From assembly GCF_009649845.1 (NCBI RefSeq), contig NZ_WJIE01000004.1, positions 744,001 through 808,000 on the forward strand: 64,000 bases of DNA. The letters are read 5' to 3'. Below the pieces are notes generated by a model. It saw only the letters and a program-made list of their open reading frames with translations, searched no databases and was not told the origin of the DNA. Numbering within the stretch: position 1 is the first letter of the stretch; every line of letters begins with the position of its first letter. The position numbers were made by a program, and so were the translations under genes. Shown piece by piece: positions 9,000 through 18,317 of this stretch. The stretch is from Polyangium spumosum (lineage in GTDB: Bacteria; Myxococcota_A; Polyangia; Polyangiales; Polyangiaceae).

Positions 9000-11069
9000 T
9001 CAACGCGGGAACGCCGCGGCATTTCCTCCGTCGACCGTGATGACGCAGCCCGTCGTCGCCTCGGCCGTGGCGAGGTACAAAAAGGCCTGCGCCACGTCGG
9101 CCGCGGTCGTCTCGCGCCGGAGCAGGTTTGCCCGGAAATATTCATCCACGCCGACACCTCGCGCGCGGGCGCGGGCCTCGAGCATGCCGCCGGCGAAGAT
9201 GCCCGTGCGGATGCGGTCGGCGTTCACCGCGTTCGCGCGGATCCCGTAGGGCGCGAGATCCACGGCGTACTGGCGCATGAGCGCGACGAGGGCGGCCTTG
9301 GGGACGGCGTACGGGCCGAAATCCGGGCCCTGGTTGAAGGCGCTCTTCGACGCGTTGAAGAGGAGCACGCCGCCCGCGCCTTGCTGGATCATCACGTCGG
9401 CGGCGAACCGCGCGACGTTCTGGTGGCCGAGCAGGTTCAGCTCCAGCGAGGCGCGCAGCGAGCTGTCGCCTTGTTCCCCGTAGATCGGGCCCTCGAAGGC
9501 CGCCCCCGCGTTCGAAACGACGACGTCGAGCCCGCCGAAGCGCAGCGTCGACTTGCGGATCGCCGCGCGCGCCGCGTCCTTCGACGTCACGTCGCAGGGC
9601 AGGAGGAAGACCCGATCGCCGTGGGCATCGAGGAGCGGCTTGGCCGTCTGCTCCAGGGCCGCCTCGTCGCAATCGGTCATCGTCACGTGTGCGCCCGCCG
9701 CGAGCAACACGCGCGCCGTGGCGAGGCCGATCCCCGACGCCGCGCCCGTCACGAAGGCGACGTGCCGATCGAGCGGCTTGCCCCCGCCTGCGCTCTTCTT
9801 CAGCTTGGCTTGCTCGAGGCTCCAGTACTCCACGTCGAAGATGTCGAGCTCGCTCGCGGGCTCGTAGCCGGCGTTCGCCGTGGTCTGCTCGATGATGGCC
9901 GACGTGTGCTCGTAGATGTCCGCCGCGATCTCGGCGTCCTTGCGGCTCTTGCCCAGGGTGAGCGCGCCGAGGCCCTCGATGAGCACGACGCGCGGCCAGG
10001 GGTCGAGCTCCTTGCGATCGCCCGGTCGCATCGCCGAGCAGCGGCGGAAGTAGGCCCTGTAGCTCTCCGCGTAGGCCGAGATCGCGGCCTCGATCGTGGC
10101 CTTCGTCTTGAGTTTGTCGTCGGGGGAGAGCGGCGGCAGGAGCAGCGGCAGAGGCTTCGTGCGCAGCACGTGATCGGGCGTGGCCGGGCCCTTCTGCGAG
10201 ACCTCGTCGAGGTCGTCGCGGTCGCAGAACGCGAGAAGCTGCGGGCTCATGCGGAAGGAGCAGATCCAGCGCTCGCCGGAGGCGCGGGTGAGGGCGCCGC
10301 GGATCATCGGCGCGAGGCGCGCGCAGGCGTCGGGGGAGGGGCTCGAGAGCGTGCGCCGCGAGATGGCCGAGGCCTCTTCGAGCCAGCGCTCGGCGCGCGT
10401 CACGTTCGCGATCATGCGCTCGTAGCTCTCCAGCGCGGTGTCGCCCCACGTGAAGATCCCGTGCTTGTCGAGGATCATCACGTTCGGCTCGCGACCCGCG
10501 CGGCTCAGCGCTCGCCAGAGATCGGCGACCCTCTTCGCCAGCGCGAAGCCGGGCATCACGTAAGGGATGAAGAGCGCGCGATCGCCGAAGACCTCGCGCA
10601 CGAGCTTGCTCGATCCCGGCTGATCGACGACGGTGAGCACCGCGTCGGCGTGGGTGTGGTCGATGTACTTGAAGGGCAGGTAGGCGTGGAGCAGGGCCTC
10701 GACCGAGGGCGTCGGCGCGCTCGGCTCGAGCATGTGCGAGCGCAGGAGCGAGACCATCTGCTCGTCGGTCAAGCTCGGCAGCTCGCAGATACGGCGGAGC
10801 TGCGCGAGCCGGCAAGCGGGGAACCCGTCGGGCTCGATCGCGCCGAGATCCCAGCCGCTCCCCTTCACGTAGAGCACGTCGGTCACGTCGCCGACGAGCT
10901 CGGTCACCTTCGTCTTCACGGACGTGTTGCCGCCTCCGTGCAGGACGAGGTCCGGTTCCTGTCCGAGCAGGCGCGAGGTGTAGACGCGCAGGGCGAGATC
11001 CTCGCCCCAGCGCGGGCCGTACGTCTCGACGAACTGGGCGGCTTCTGCGGCGCGGTAGCGTGACTCCAC
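9000..11069 (-). CDS. bifunctional class II aldolase / short-chain dehydrogenase
   Basis: The protein has about 689 residues from the chosen GTG at 11069, which begins VESRYRAAEAAQFV, a typical start for this family; a GTG/ATG further up would add 22 unrelated residues. The N-terminal half is a class II aldolase/adducin domain with LHGGGNTSVK and the metal-site segment DHTHADAVL. From about residue 430 there is an SDR domain with TGAASGIG and the active-site YAVPK. Known relatives cleave sugar phosphates such as rhamnulose-1-phosphate and oxidise the resulting aldehyde. No sugar catabolic genes accompany it here, so the substrate is unknown. Confidence 0.9.
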   Translation of the reverse strand: MESRYRAAEAAQFVETYGPRWGEDLALRVYTSRLLGQEPDLVLHGGGNTSVKTKVTELVGDVTDVLYVKGSGWDLGAIEPDGFPACRLAQLRRICELPSLTDEQMVSLLRSHMLEPSAPTPSVEALLHAYLPFKYIDHTHADAVLTVVDQPGSSKLVREVFGDRALFIPYVMPGFALAKRVADLWRALSRAGREPNVMILDKHGIFTWGDTALESYERMIANVTRAERWLEEASAISRRTLSSPSPDACARLAPMIRGALTRASGERWICSFRMSPQLLAFCDRDDLDEVSQKGPATPDHVLRTKPLPLLLPPLSPDDKLKTKATIEAAISAYAESYRAYFRRCSAMRPGDRKELDPWPRVVLIEGLGALTLGKSRKDAEIAADIYEHTSAIIEQTTANAGYEPASELDIFDVEYWSLEQAKLKKSAGGGKPLDRHVAFVTGAASGIGLATARVLLAAGAHVTMTDCDEAALEQTAKPLLDAHGDRVFLLPCDVTSKDAARAAIRKSTLRFGGLDVVVSNAGAAFEGPIYGEQGDSSLRASLELNLLGHQNVARFAADVMIQQGAGGVLLFNASKSAFNQGPDFGPYAVPKAALVALMRQYAVDLAPYGIRANAVNADRIRTGIFAGGMLEARARARGVGVDEYFRANLLRRETTAADVAQAFLYLATAEATTGCVITVDGGNAAAFPR

Positions 11070-11135
11070 GCCGCGTTCATACCACGGGAGGCAGGCGGGA
11101 CGAACGAGCTCGGAGCCGCTCGATCGAGGGGACAA

Positions 11136-11168
11136 ACCCGGGCGCGCCGCGGGACGGAGCGCCCGGGT
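11136..11168 (-). terminator. hairpin terminator after ahcY
   Basis: ACCCGGGCGC (11136-11145) pairs perfectly with GCGCCCGGGT (11159-11168). On the minus strand a short TTT follows the stem. It lies 9 bp beyond the ahcY stop codon. Confidence 0.7.
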
Positions 11169-11176
11169 GGTCTTCC

Positions 11177-12487
11177 TCAGTACCGGTAGTTTTCCGGCTT
11201 GAACGGGCCCTCGACGGGCACGCCGATGTAGTCGGCCTGATCCTTCGTGAGCGTCGACAGCTCCACGCCGAGCTTGGCGAGGTGCAGCGCGGCGACCTTC
11301 TCATCGAGCTTCTTCGGCAGCAGGTGCACGCCGAGCGGGTACTTCTCGGTCCAGAGGGCGATCTGGGCGAGGACCTGGTTCGAGAACGAGGTCGACATCA
11401 CGAACGACGGGTGGCCCGTGGCGCAGCCGAGGTTCACGAGCCTCCCGCGGGCGAGCACGATGAGGCGCTTGCCGTCGGGGAAGATGAAGTGATCGACCTG
11501 CGGCTTGATGTTCTCCTCTTTGATCTCGGGGTTCGTCTCGAGCCAGGCGATCTGGATCTCGGAGTCGAAGTGGCCGATGTTGCAGAGGATCGCCTCGTCC
11601 TTCATCCGCTGCATGTGCTCGGCGCGGACGACGTCCTTGCAGCCCGTCGCGGTCACGAAGATGTCGCCCACGTGCGCGACCGACTCGAGCGTGCGGACCT
11701 CGTAGCCCTCCATCGCGGCTTGCAGCGCGCAGATCGGGTCGATCTCCGTGACGATGACGCGCGCGCCGAGGCCGCGGAGCGACTGCGCGCAGCCCTTGCC
11801 GACGTCGCCGTAGCCGCAGACGACCGCGACCTTGCCCGCGAACATCACGTCCGTCGCGCGCTTGATGCCGTCGCCGAGCGACTCGCGGCAGCCGTAGAGG
11901 TTGTCGAACTTCGACTTCGTGACCGAGTTGTTCACGTTGAACGACGGCACGCGCAGCAGGCCCTTGCGGTGCATGTCGTAGAGCCGGTTGACGCCCGTCG
12001 TCGTCTCCTCGCTGATGCCGCGCACCGGATCCGGGCCCTCGAAGAGCTGCGGGTACTTCTCGTGGACCATCGTGGTCAGGTCACCGCCGTCGTCGAGGAT
12101 CATGTTCGGGCCTTTGCCGCCCTCGAAGGCGTAGAGCTGCTGCTCGATGCACCAGTCGTACTCCTCGAGCGTCTCGCCCTTCCAGGCGAAGACCGGCACG
12201 CCCGTCGCCGCGATCGCCGCGGCCGCGTGATCCTGCGTCGAGTAGATGTTGCAGCTCGTCCAGGTCACCTCGGCGCCGAGCTCGCGCAAGGTCTCGATCA
12301 GGACCGCGGTCTGGATGGTCATGTGCAGGCAGCCCGCGATACGAGCGCCCGCGAGGGGCTTCGACTTGCCGTACTCGGCGCGCAGCGCCATGAGGCCGGG
12401 CATCTCCTTCTCGGCGATGCGGATCTCCTTGCGGCCCCAGTCGGCGAGGCTGAGATCGGCGACCTTGAAGCGGGGTTTTTCGCTCAT
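11177..12487 (-). CDS. ahcY: adenosylhomocysteinase
   Basis: This 436-residue enzyme hydrolyses S-adenosylhomocysteine to adenosine and homocysteine, clearing the inhibitory product of methyl-transfer reactions. The Rossmann motif [16 protein letters not shown] is present, as are [13 protein letters not shown] near the N-terminus and the family C-terminal KPENYRY. The length is normal. The ATG at 12487 overlaps the stop of the upstream ArsR-methyltransferase gene (ATGA), so the two are translationally coupled. A hairpin terminator follows the gene. Confidence 0.98.
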   Translation of the reverse strand: MSEKPRFKVADLSLADWGRKEIRIAEKEMPGLMALRAEYGKSKPLAGARIAGCLHMTIQTAVLIETLRELGAEVTWTSCNIYSTQDHAAAAIAATGVPVFAWKGETLEEYDWCIEQQLYAFEGGKGPNMILDDGGDLTTMVHEKYPQLFEGPDPVRGISEETTTGVNRLYDMHRKGLLRVPSFNVNNSVTKSKFDNLYGCRESLGDGIKRATDVMFAGKVAVVCGYGDVGKGCAQSLRGLGARVIVTEIDPICALQAAMEGYEVRTLESVAHVGDIFVTATGCKDVVRAEHMQRMKDEAILCNIGHFDSEIQIAWLETNPEIKEENIKPQVDHFIFPDGKRLIVLARGRLVNLGCATGHPSFVMSTSFSNQVLAQIALWTEKYPLGVHLLPKKLDEKVAALHLAKLGVELSTLTKDQADYIGVPVEGPFKPENYRY

Positions 12488-13533
12488 CGTGTCCTCTTGT
12501 CCATCTCGGCGGTCCGTGTGGTTCCCTCGCTGCGCCGACCGACCAGAAGCTGCCAGACGAGGTGCCTGTCCGGGCCATCTCCCTGCCATGCGCGTGGGAG
12601 ACGGCGAATCGTCACGTCCGAGAGACCCGCGTCCACGGCGAGCCGCCGCAGGGTCTCGGGATCGAAGCCTTGCCAGAGATCGGCCTCCTGCTCGCAGAGG
12701 GCCTGATCGTCGTGCGCCTCGTAGTCGAGCACGCACACCGCGCCACCCTGGGGGCGCGCGAGATCCGAGAGCGCGGCCATCGCGCGGGCCGGCTTCGGCG
12801 CGTGATGCAAGACGCGCGCGGCGAACACCACGTCCGCGCCGCCCGCATCAGCCGCCCTCGAAGCGACCACGTCGCGCAGCGCGGGCGCGTCGTATTCGCC
12901 CTGCACGAGCTCCACGTTCGCGAGCTCGCGCCGCCGGATGCGCTCCTCCGCGAGCGCGAGCTGCGCCTCGGCGCGATCCACCGCGATCACCCGATCGAAG
13001 AGCGGCGAGAGCACCTCGAGCAGCGCGCCGTCGCCCGTGCCCACGTCCACCGCGAGGGCGCGATGCGCGAGGAGCGGCGCGAACGCCGCGAGATACGCGC
13101 CGAGCTCGAGCGGCGGGCCGGACCGCGAGGGCCTCCCGCCGCGCGCAAAAAACTCACGCGTCGCGGCGTCGCGACCGGCGATCACCTCGCCGATCCGCTC
13201 CATCGCCCCGTCGGCCTCGCAGGCGGCCGTCCCGGCCCGCACCGCGTCGGCCACCACGGGATCCGTCGCGGCGCCAGGCGAGAGCCGGAGCAACGTCCAC
13301 GTGCCTTGCTTGCGCGCGAGCAAGAGCCCCGCGTCCCGGAGCGCCGCGGCGTGCCGCGAGATCTTCGGCTGACCTTCCCGGAGCAGCTCCGAGAGCTCCC
13401 CGACGCCGAGCTCCTCGGCCGCTGCCAGCGCGAGCAGCCGCGGGCGCACCGGATCGGCCAGGAGCCGGTAGAGCTCCCACCGGCTCGCGGCGTCCGAGGG
13501 CAGACGCCCCCCCGGGCCCATCGGGTCGTGCAT
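12484..13533 (-). CDS. ArsR-type regulator fused to SAM-dependent methyltransferase
   Basis: This 349-residue protein is in two parts. Residues about 15-95 form an ArsR/SmtB winged helix ([38 protein letters not shown]). Residues about 140-335 form a class I methyltransferase with the SAM motif [15 protein letters not shown] and [14 protein letters not shown]. The ATG at 13533 is preceded by AGGA at 5 bases; a GTG one codon upstream is possible. Coupling to ahcY suggests it regulates the SAM cycle. Known parallel: the ArsR-family regulator SahR senses S-adenosylhomocysteine. I infer that the methyltransferase-like domain here senses SAM or SAH. Confidence 0.9.
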   Translation of the reverse strand: MHDPMGPGGRLPSDAASRWELYRLLADPVRPRLLALAAAEELGVGELSELLREGQPKISRHAAALRDAGLLLARKQGTWTLLRLSPGAATDPVVADAVRAGTAACEADGAMERIGEVIAGRDAATREFFARGGRPSRSGPPLELGAYLAAFAPLLAHRALAVDVGTGDGALLEVLSPLFDRVIAVDRAEAQLALAEERIRRRELANVELVQGEYDAPALRDVVASRAADAGGADVVFAARVLHHAPKPARAMAALSDLARPQGGAVCVLDYEAHDDQALCEQEADLWQGFDPETLRRLAVDAGLSDVTIRRLPRAWQGDGPDRHLVWQLLVGRRSEGTTRTAEMDKRTR

Positions 13534-13543
13534 CACGGTCCTT

Positions 13544-13576
13544 GCTATATGCGTTCATGCGCATGCATGCAAGAAC
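13544..13576 (-). promoter_or_regulatory. candidate promoter and operator of arsR-ahcY operon
   Basis: On the minus strand TTGCAT (13567-13572) and TATAGC (13544-13549) are 17 bp apart, a good sigma-70-like arrangement. An imperfect dyad at 13553-13576 overlaps it, with outer arms GTTC/GAAC and inner TGC/GCA. Transcription would begin close to 13537, giving an almost leaderless message. This fits autorepression by the ArsR protein but is unproven. Confidence 0.45.
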
Positions 13577-13658
13577 GTTCCGTCCCGAGCTCCTGCTTTC
13601 GTAACTACTTCAATAACTGCGCGCGTTTCTGCCTTGGAAAACCATCCGGTTCTGTGCT

Positions 13659-14942
13659 TCATCCGCCAAAGTTCTTGACCGCTCGCTCCATCCGCCCCTC
13701 TTCCGCGCGGCTGAGCAGGCCCACGGCGACCGTGGTCATCCGCTCGGGACGGAATATACGCTGGGCGGCGTCGCGCACGTCGGCGATCGTCACGCTGGCG
13801 AGCTCCTCGTGCCGCGCCATCGGCGTCCGGGCGATGTCCGCGAAGGCGGCGAGGCCGTAGAAGCTCGCGATGGCGTCGGCGTCGTCGAGCATGGCCTCCA
13901 CGGACCAGAGGTGGCGGTTCTTCGCCTTGTCGAGCTCCTCGGGCGTGGGCCCGTGCGAGGCGAGCTCGTGCACGAGGGCGAAGATCTCCTTGAGCACCAC
14001 GGTCGCACGCTCGTGCGCCGCGCCCGCGGCGATGTCGACGACCCCGTCGTCCTCGTACGCCTCGAACATGCCCGACACGTCGTAACAGAGGCCGAGCCTG
14101 TCGCAGATGCGCTCGTAGAGGCGCGTCGACATGCCGTCGTCGAGCACGCGCAGGAGCATCTCCACGGCCGGCTCGAGCTTGTCCTTCTCGCTCACCGCGC
14201 GGAACGCGACGCGGAGCTCCGTCTGGCTCGACTGGTTCTCGATGAACTCGAAGCGCGGCTTCTTCTGTCCGTTCGGCGGCGGCGCCGCGCTGATGCGGCT
14301 GCCCCTGGGCATCGGCGCAAACGCACGCTCGGCCGCCTTGATCACGCGCTCCGGGTCGAGGTTGCCCGACAGGCAGAGGACGGCGTTCGACGTCGTGTAA
14401 TGGCGCGCGTGGTGGGCGCGCAGCATCGGCTCGTCGAAGAGCGCGAGCGTGTCGAGGCCGCCCGTGATCGTGTAGCCGAGCGGGTGCTCCTGGTACATCA
14501 GCGCGCGCGCGAGGTTGTCGGCGTCGATGATGCGCCCGTCGTCGTCGAGGTCCTCGAGGATCTCCTCGCGCACGATGCCGCGCTCGATCTCGAGATCCGA
14601 GAAGCGCGGCACCGTCGTCACTTCGCCGAGCAGCGCGATCACCTGCTCGAAGTTCCGCGGCGGAACCGAGATGCTCATCACGCCGTGATCCACGTAGGTC
14701 GCGGCGTAGAGCGTCCCGCCGAGGCGCTCGAACGCGAGGGCCTGCGCGTGGGCCGACGGGAGATCCTTCGTCCCCCGGAAGACCATGTGTTCAAGGAAGT
14801 GCGAAATTCCGTTCGTCCGTGCGGTCTCGAAACGCGAGCCCGTACGCAGGAACAACGCCGCGACCGCGCGGTGTACGCTCGGCTGCGGCACGATGACGAG
14901 CGGCAGCCCGTTCGGGAGGACGAGGTCGTGGTGGATCAGCAT
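13659..14942 (-). CDS. M16-family zinc metalloprotease
   Basis: This 427-residue insulinase-type peptidase has the inverted zinc motif HFLEH at 48-52 and the third ligand glutamate in VREEILED (about 126-127), all present. The C-terminal domain has the family segment RLYERICDRLGLCYDVSG. GAGGG lies 3 bases ahead of the ATG. It lacks an evident signal peptide, so it may act in the cytoplasm or periplasm on peptides or misfolded proteins. The gene lies just downstream of the parvulin chaperone gene on the same strand, suggesting a shared protein-quality role. Confidence 0.95.
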   Translation of the reverse strand: MLIHHDLVLPNGLPLVIVPQPSVHRAVAALFLRTGSRFETARTNGISHFLEHMVFRGTKDLPSAHAQALAFERLGGTLYAATYVDHGVMSISVPPRNFEQVIALLGEVTTVPRFSDLEIERGIVREEILEDLDDDGRIIDADNLARALMYQEHPLGYTITGGLDTLALFDEPMLRAHHARHYTTSNAVLCLSGNLDPERVIKAAERAFAPMPRGSRISAAPPPNGQKKPRFEFIENQSSQTELRVAFRAVSEKDKLEPAVEMLLRVLDDGMSTRLYERICDRLGLCYDVSGMFEAYEDDGVVDIAAGAAHERATVVLKEIFALVHELASHGPTPEELDKAKNRHLWSVEAMLDDADAIASFYGLAAFADIARTPMARHEELASVTIADVRDAAQRIFRPERMTTVAVGLLSRAEEGRMERAVKNFGG

Positions 14943-14977
14943 CCGCCCTCACGAATGATGCATCCGGGCCCGTTCCG

Positions 14978-16738
14978 CTACTGTCCCAGGTCCTCGCCGG
15001 CCTCGTTCTTCGGCTTCGCTTCCGTCGTGAACTCCGAGCCGCCGAACTTGATCTCCGTCCCGAGCGTGTTCCGGAGCCGCTGGATGTAAGCGACGAGGGC
15101 GTCCTCCTGCTTCTGGACGAGGAACTGGGCCATGTAGTCGTCGCGGTTCTTCTCCCAGTCCTCCTTCGAGGCGGGCTTCTTCTCCTTCAGGACCATCACG
15201 GCGTAGCCGTTGAAGAGCTGGACAATCTCGTCCGCGGGCTGGCCCGGCTTGTCCAGCTTGAAGGCGAGCGAGGCGGCGTTCGAGCCGGGCATCACGCCCG
15301 GGATGGGGCTGCCCGAGCTGTTGAAGGGCAGGCTCGACTCGACGACGGGGCGATGCGGGTGCTTGCGCGCGGGCGAATCGGCCGCGGCCTCGTCCTTCTT
15401 CTCGCCGTCCTTCTTCTCGTCCTTCTTGGCCTTGCCGTCTTTTTTCTCGTCCTTCGCGCCGAGCTTCGCCTCGAGCTCCACGAGGTACGCCTCGACCGCC
15501 TCGTCGAGCGTCTTGCCGCCCTTCACCGCGGCGAGGATCGTCTTCGCGGCCTCGGCCGAGAGGCGCTCGGTCTCGAACTTGAGGTAGAGCTCCTCGTCGA
15601 CCTCGGCGCGGCCGATGGTCTCGGCCTCGAGGTCCTTCGCGATCTTGTCGACGAGCACGAGGTGATACCCGAACTCGCTCTCGACGATATCCGTCACCTT
15701 GCCGGGCTCGGCCTTGAGCATCGCGTCCTCGAAGGGCTTGACCATCTTGCCCTTCGTCACGCAGCCGAGCAGGCCGCCGCGCTCCGCGCTGCCGTCCTCG
15801 CTCATCGCGCGCGCCACGTCGGCGAAGCTCTCGCCCTTGTCGAGCCGCGCCTTCGCCTGCTCGATCTTCTCCTTGGCCTTCTTCTTGGCCTCGGTCGGGT
15901 CGCTCGCCTCCTGATCGATCTTCGCGAGGATGTGGCGCGTCACGCGGCACTCGGGCAGGTACGAGGCCTTGCGCGAGCTCCACTGGCGCTCCTCCTCCTC
16001 CTTGTTCAGCGCGACCCACGCGTCGATCGCCTTCTGCGACTTGTCGGCCACGAGATCGGCGAAGAAACGTTTGTCGAGGCGGACGTAGGAGACCGAGGCC
16101 GTCGACTTGTCCTGGTTGTACCGATCAAACGCCTCGTTCTCGCCCACGACCACGCGCGAGCGGACGAGGTCACGCATACGCGCCGCGATGAGCTCTTCCT
16201 TCTGGTACTCGCGGAAATCCTGCGGGCTCATCTTCGCGATGAGGCGGACCTCACGCTCGTACGCTTTGAGGTCGAACTTCCCCGTCTGCCGGTTCTTCAC
16301 GTTCAGCATCCGGACCATGCCGAGGCCCCTGTACGAGGGCCCGCGAGGATCGAGCACGCGACCGTCGGGCATGGTGATGGGCGCGAGGGGCATCGAGACG
16401 TGCATCCGGCCCGAGGTGAGCGCCTCGTTGAGCTCGTCGTCGGAGATGGTGATCCCGAGCCGCTTCGCGTCCTCGTTCAGGAGGTGCCGCTCGATCAGCC
16501 CCTCGGCCGCGATCCTGCGGAAGTTCAACTGACGCAAGATCTCCGCGTCGGCGCGCGGCGCGAGCATGCGGTACGAGGCCCAGTAATGGCCCGACGGGAT
16601 GCAGTTCCCGCGGATCTCCACGGCGCACCTCGCCGACTCGACCACCTGCTGTCCCGCGTTCGGATTGAAACCGATGATGAAGACGACGGCGATGGCGATG
16701 ACGGCGAAGCCGCCCAGGATGCTTGTCAACTTGTTCAC
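14978..16738 (-). CDS. membrane-anchored peptidyl-prolyl isomerase (SurA/PpiD-like)
   Basis: The protein has 586 residues from the GTG at 16738, which has GGAG upstream and begins right at the membrane anchor (KLTSILGGFAVIAIAVVFIIGF, about 3-25). A TTG at 16819 would add 27 residues without a ribosome site. A SurA-N-like helical region follows. The parvulin (rotamase) domain is near 265-375, with RHILAKID, FADVARAMSED, RGGLLGCV and SEFGYHLVLVDKI. After a Lys/Glu/Asp-rich linker (about 430-460) a second C-terminal segment follows. It probably folds outer-membrane or secreted proteins in the periplasm. Confidence 0.88.
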   Translation of the reverse strand: MNKLTSILGGFAVIAIAVVFIIGFNPNAGQQVVESARCAVEIRGNCIPSGHYWASYRMLAPRADAEILRQLNFRRIAAEGLIERHLLNEDAKRLGITISDDELNEALTSGRMHVSMPLAPITMPDGRVLDPRGPSYRGLGMVRMLNVKNRQTGKFDLKAYEREVRLIAKMSPQDFREYQKEELIAARMRDLVRSRVVVGENEAFDRYNQDKSTASVSYVRLDKRFFADLVADKSQKAIDAWVALNKEEEERQWSSRKASYLPECRVTRHILAKIDQEASDPTEAKKKAKEKIEQAKARLDKGESFADVARAMSEDGSAERGGLLGCVTKGKMVKPFEDAMLKAEPGKVTDIVESEFGYHLVLVDKIAKDLEAETIGRAEVDEELYLKFETERLSAEAAKTILAAVKGGKTLDEAVEAYLVELEAKLGAKDEKKDGKAKKDEKKDGEKKDEAAADSPARKHPHRPVVESSLPFNSSGSPIPGVMPGSNAASLAFKLDKPGQPADEIVQLFNGYAVMVLKEKKPASKEDWEKNRDDYMAQFLVQKQEDALVAYIQRLRNTLGTEIKFGGSEFTTEAKPKNEAGEDLGQ

Positions 16739-16902
16739 GTGCTCGAGCTCCGCATCCGGCGTGGCGAGGTCAGACGCCTCGCAGGGATCAACCGAGGCCC
16801 CGGCATAGCACGAGTTCAAGCGAGAGGCGCTGGGGGAGAGGCCCGTTCAACCACGTCGAACGGCTCGACCGCCCGGCGCGTGATGAGTAAGCTGCCGGTC
16901 CC

Positions 16903-17409
16903 ATGGCCACCCCGAAAAACATGTTGCCGGATTGCGGGCTCTACCTGACGTCGCAGCCGCTCCCGGGCAACGAGCAGAAGGTCCCTGCCAACTCCATCGT
17001 CTACTTCCACAACCACTCGGACAGCGGCCTTCCGCAGGTCATCACGCCCGACCACAACATCCACAACCGCTGGCATTTCCACGGCCCGGGCATCGAGTTC
17101 CGCGGCCTGAACTGGGCCAGCACGTTGAAGCGGCTCACGCCCGAGGGCTTCTACACCCTGCGTCGCGAGCTCACGTTCGACGGTGGATCGTGGCCGAAGG
17201 GCGCGATCGTCCAGCTCGGCTACACCCGCGAAGGGGACCCGATCCTCTTCATCGGCCGCGTCCGCTCCCGCCTCGAGGAGAACGACCTGTTCTTCTCGGA
17301 CAAGGGCCTCAAGCTGAAGCGTGATCAGCTCAACGTCCTCGAGCCCGCGCCCGTGTACCAGGAGCCCGACGACGGCTCGAGCGGACACGCCCCGAACGCC
17401 ACGCATTGA
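16903..17409 (+). CDS. conserved hypothetical protein
   Basis: This 168-residue soluble protein has no signal peptide or membrane segment. It is rich in His and aromatic residues in the N-half (YFHNHSDSG, HNIHNRWHFHGPG) and looks beta-rich. The His pattern might bind a metal but matches no motif I can name. Codon use is normal for the window. It is transcribed divergently from the parvulin gene and lies 75 bp ahead of the PilZ gene. I cannot assign a function. Confidence 0.8.
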   Translation: MATPKNMLPDCGLYLTSQPLPGNEQKVPANSIVYFHNHSDSGLPQVITPDHNIHNRWHFHGPGIEFRGLNWASTLKRLTPEGFYTLRRELTFDGGSWPKGAIVQLGYTREGDPILFIGRVRSRLEENDLFFSDKGLKLKRDQLNVLEPAPVYQEPDDGSSGHAPNATH

Positions 17410-17484
17410 GCCCAGGGCGAAATCGAGCGGAAAAACCGTACGTAGGCTGACAAGGCGAGGCCGGCTGCTACGCTCCCGAGTCTC

Positions 17485-17841
17485 GTGAAACGCCGTTCCT
17501 TGACGCCTACGACTTGTGCTCCTCCCTCCACGGCCGGCCTCCGCCGCCGCACCTCGTCGCGCCGCCCGTTCACCGAGCGGGTGGTGCTGCGGCGAGGGGA
17601 GAGGGAGGTGCACGGCTTTGCGCTCAACATCAGCCTGGGAGGCCTGCGCGCGATCCTCGACGAGCCCGTGGGCCTCGGCGAGTGCTTCGAGGTGGGCCTG
17701 GGCGACGAGGGATCGCGCTGCGGTCGCGTCGTCTGGATCCAGGAGGAGCTCGGCGGCGCGATCGTGGGGCTCGCGTTCCTCGACGCGGGGATCACGATGG
17801 GCGACGCCGAACCGACCCTTGACGTTTCTTCACGAAGTTGA
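17485..17841 (+). CDS. PilZ-domain protein
   Basis: This 118-residue protein with a GTG start has both halves of the c-di-GMP binding signature: an Arg-rich segment (LRRRTSSRRPFTERV) followed about 20 residues later by NISLGGLRA. The domain occupies about 24-105, essentially the whole protein. It probably responds to cyclic di-GMP, which the HD-GYP protein at 38407-39897 would degrade. The partner is unknown. Confidence 0.85.
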   Translation: MKRRSLTPTTCAPPSTAGLRRRTSSRRPFTERVVLRRGEREVHGFALNISLGGLRAILDEPVGLGECFEVGLGDEGSRCGRVVWIQEELGGAIVGLAFLDAGITMGDAEPTLDVSSRS

Positions 17842-17891
17842 GAGCCTTGGGCCCGGTCCAAATCCATCGGGGGGCCCGGAACGATCGGACG

Positions 17892-18317
17892 ATGCCGACG
17901 CCGGCCGAAGTCAAAAAAGCTTTGATCGCTGCAGGGTTCGAGGTGTACCGCACGCGCGGTGACGTCGTGCACGTCGCCGAGCGCGCGCGGGAGAACCTCA
18001 TCATGGACTCGGGCGTCCGCGTGCACGCGGGCGAGGTCGCGGTGAGCCTCGTGCTCCGCGCGCAGCGCAGCGATTTCCCGCACGACGCCGAGGACGTGAT
18101 GTTCGAGCGCGCCAGGCAGCTCGGCGTGGCCGCGAAAGAGCGCGGGTACGCCGAGGTCGCGACGCACGTCACGCGCCTGCCGGACCCGAGCGACGAGGAG
18201 CGCACGCTCGATAGCTGGTTCGAGGTCTCCTTCGAGAAGCGGGTGGCGGGGCTCGACGAGGCGATGGCCGAGGTCGGCTTCGCGCTCTCGCTCGAGAAGG
18301 CGGCGTCGCGGACGTAG
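17892..18317 (+). CDS. conserved hypothetical protein
   Basis: This is a 141-residue soluble protein. The ATG at 17892 is preferred because the 18 residues upstream of it look non-coding. It contains EVKKALIAAGFEVYRTRGDV near the N-terminus, a helix-turn pattern, and ends in a mixed alpha/beta region. Its TAG stop shares one base with the GTG start of dinG (TAGTG), so the two are translationally coupled and may work together. I do not recognise the family. Confidence 0.75.
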   Translation: MPTPAEVKKALIAAGFEVYRTRGDVVHVAERARENLIMDSGVRVHAGEVAVSLVLRAQRSDFPHDAEDVMFERARQLGVAAKERGYAEVATHVTRLPDPSDEERTLDSWFEVSFEKRVAGLDEAMAEVGFALSLEKAASRT

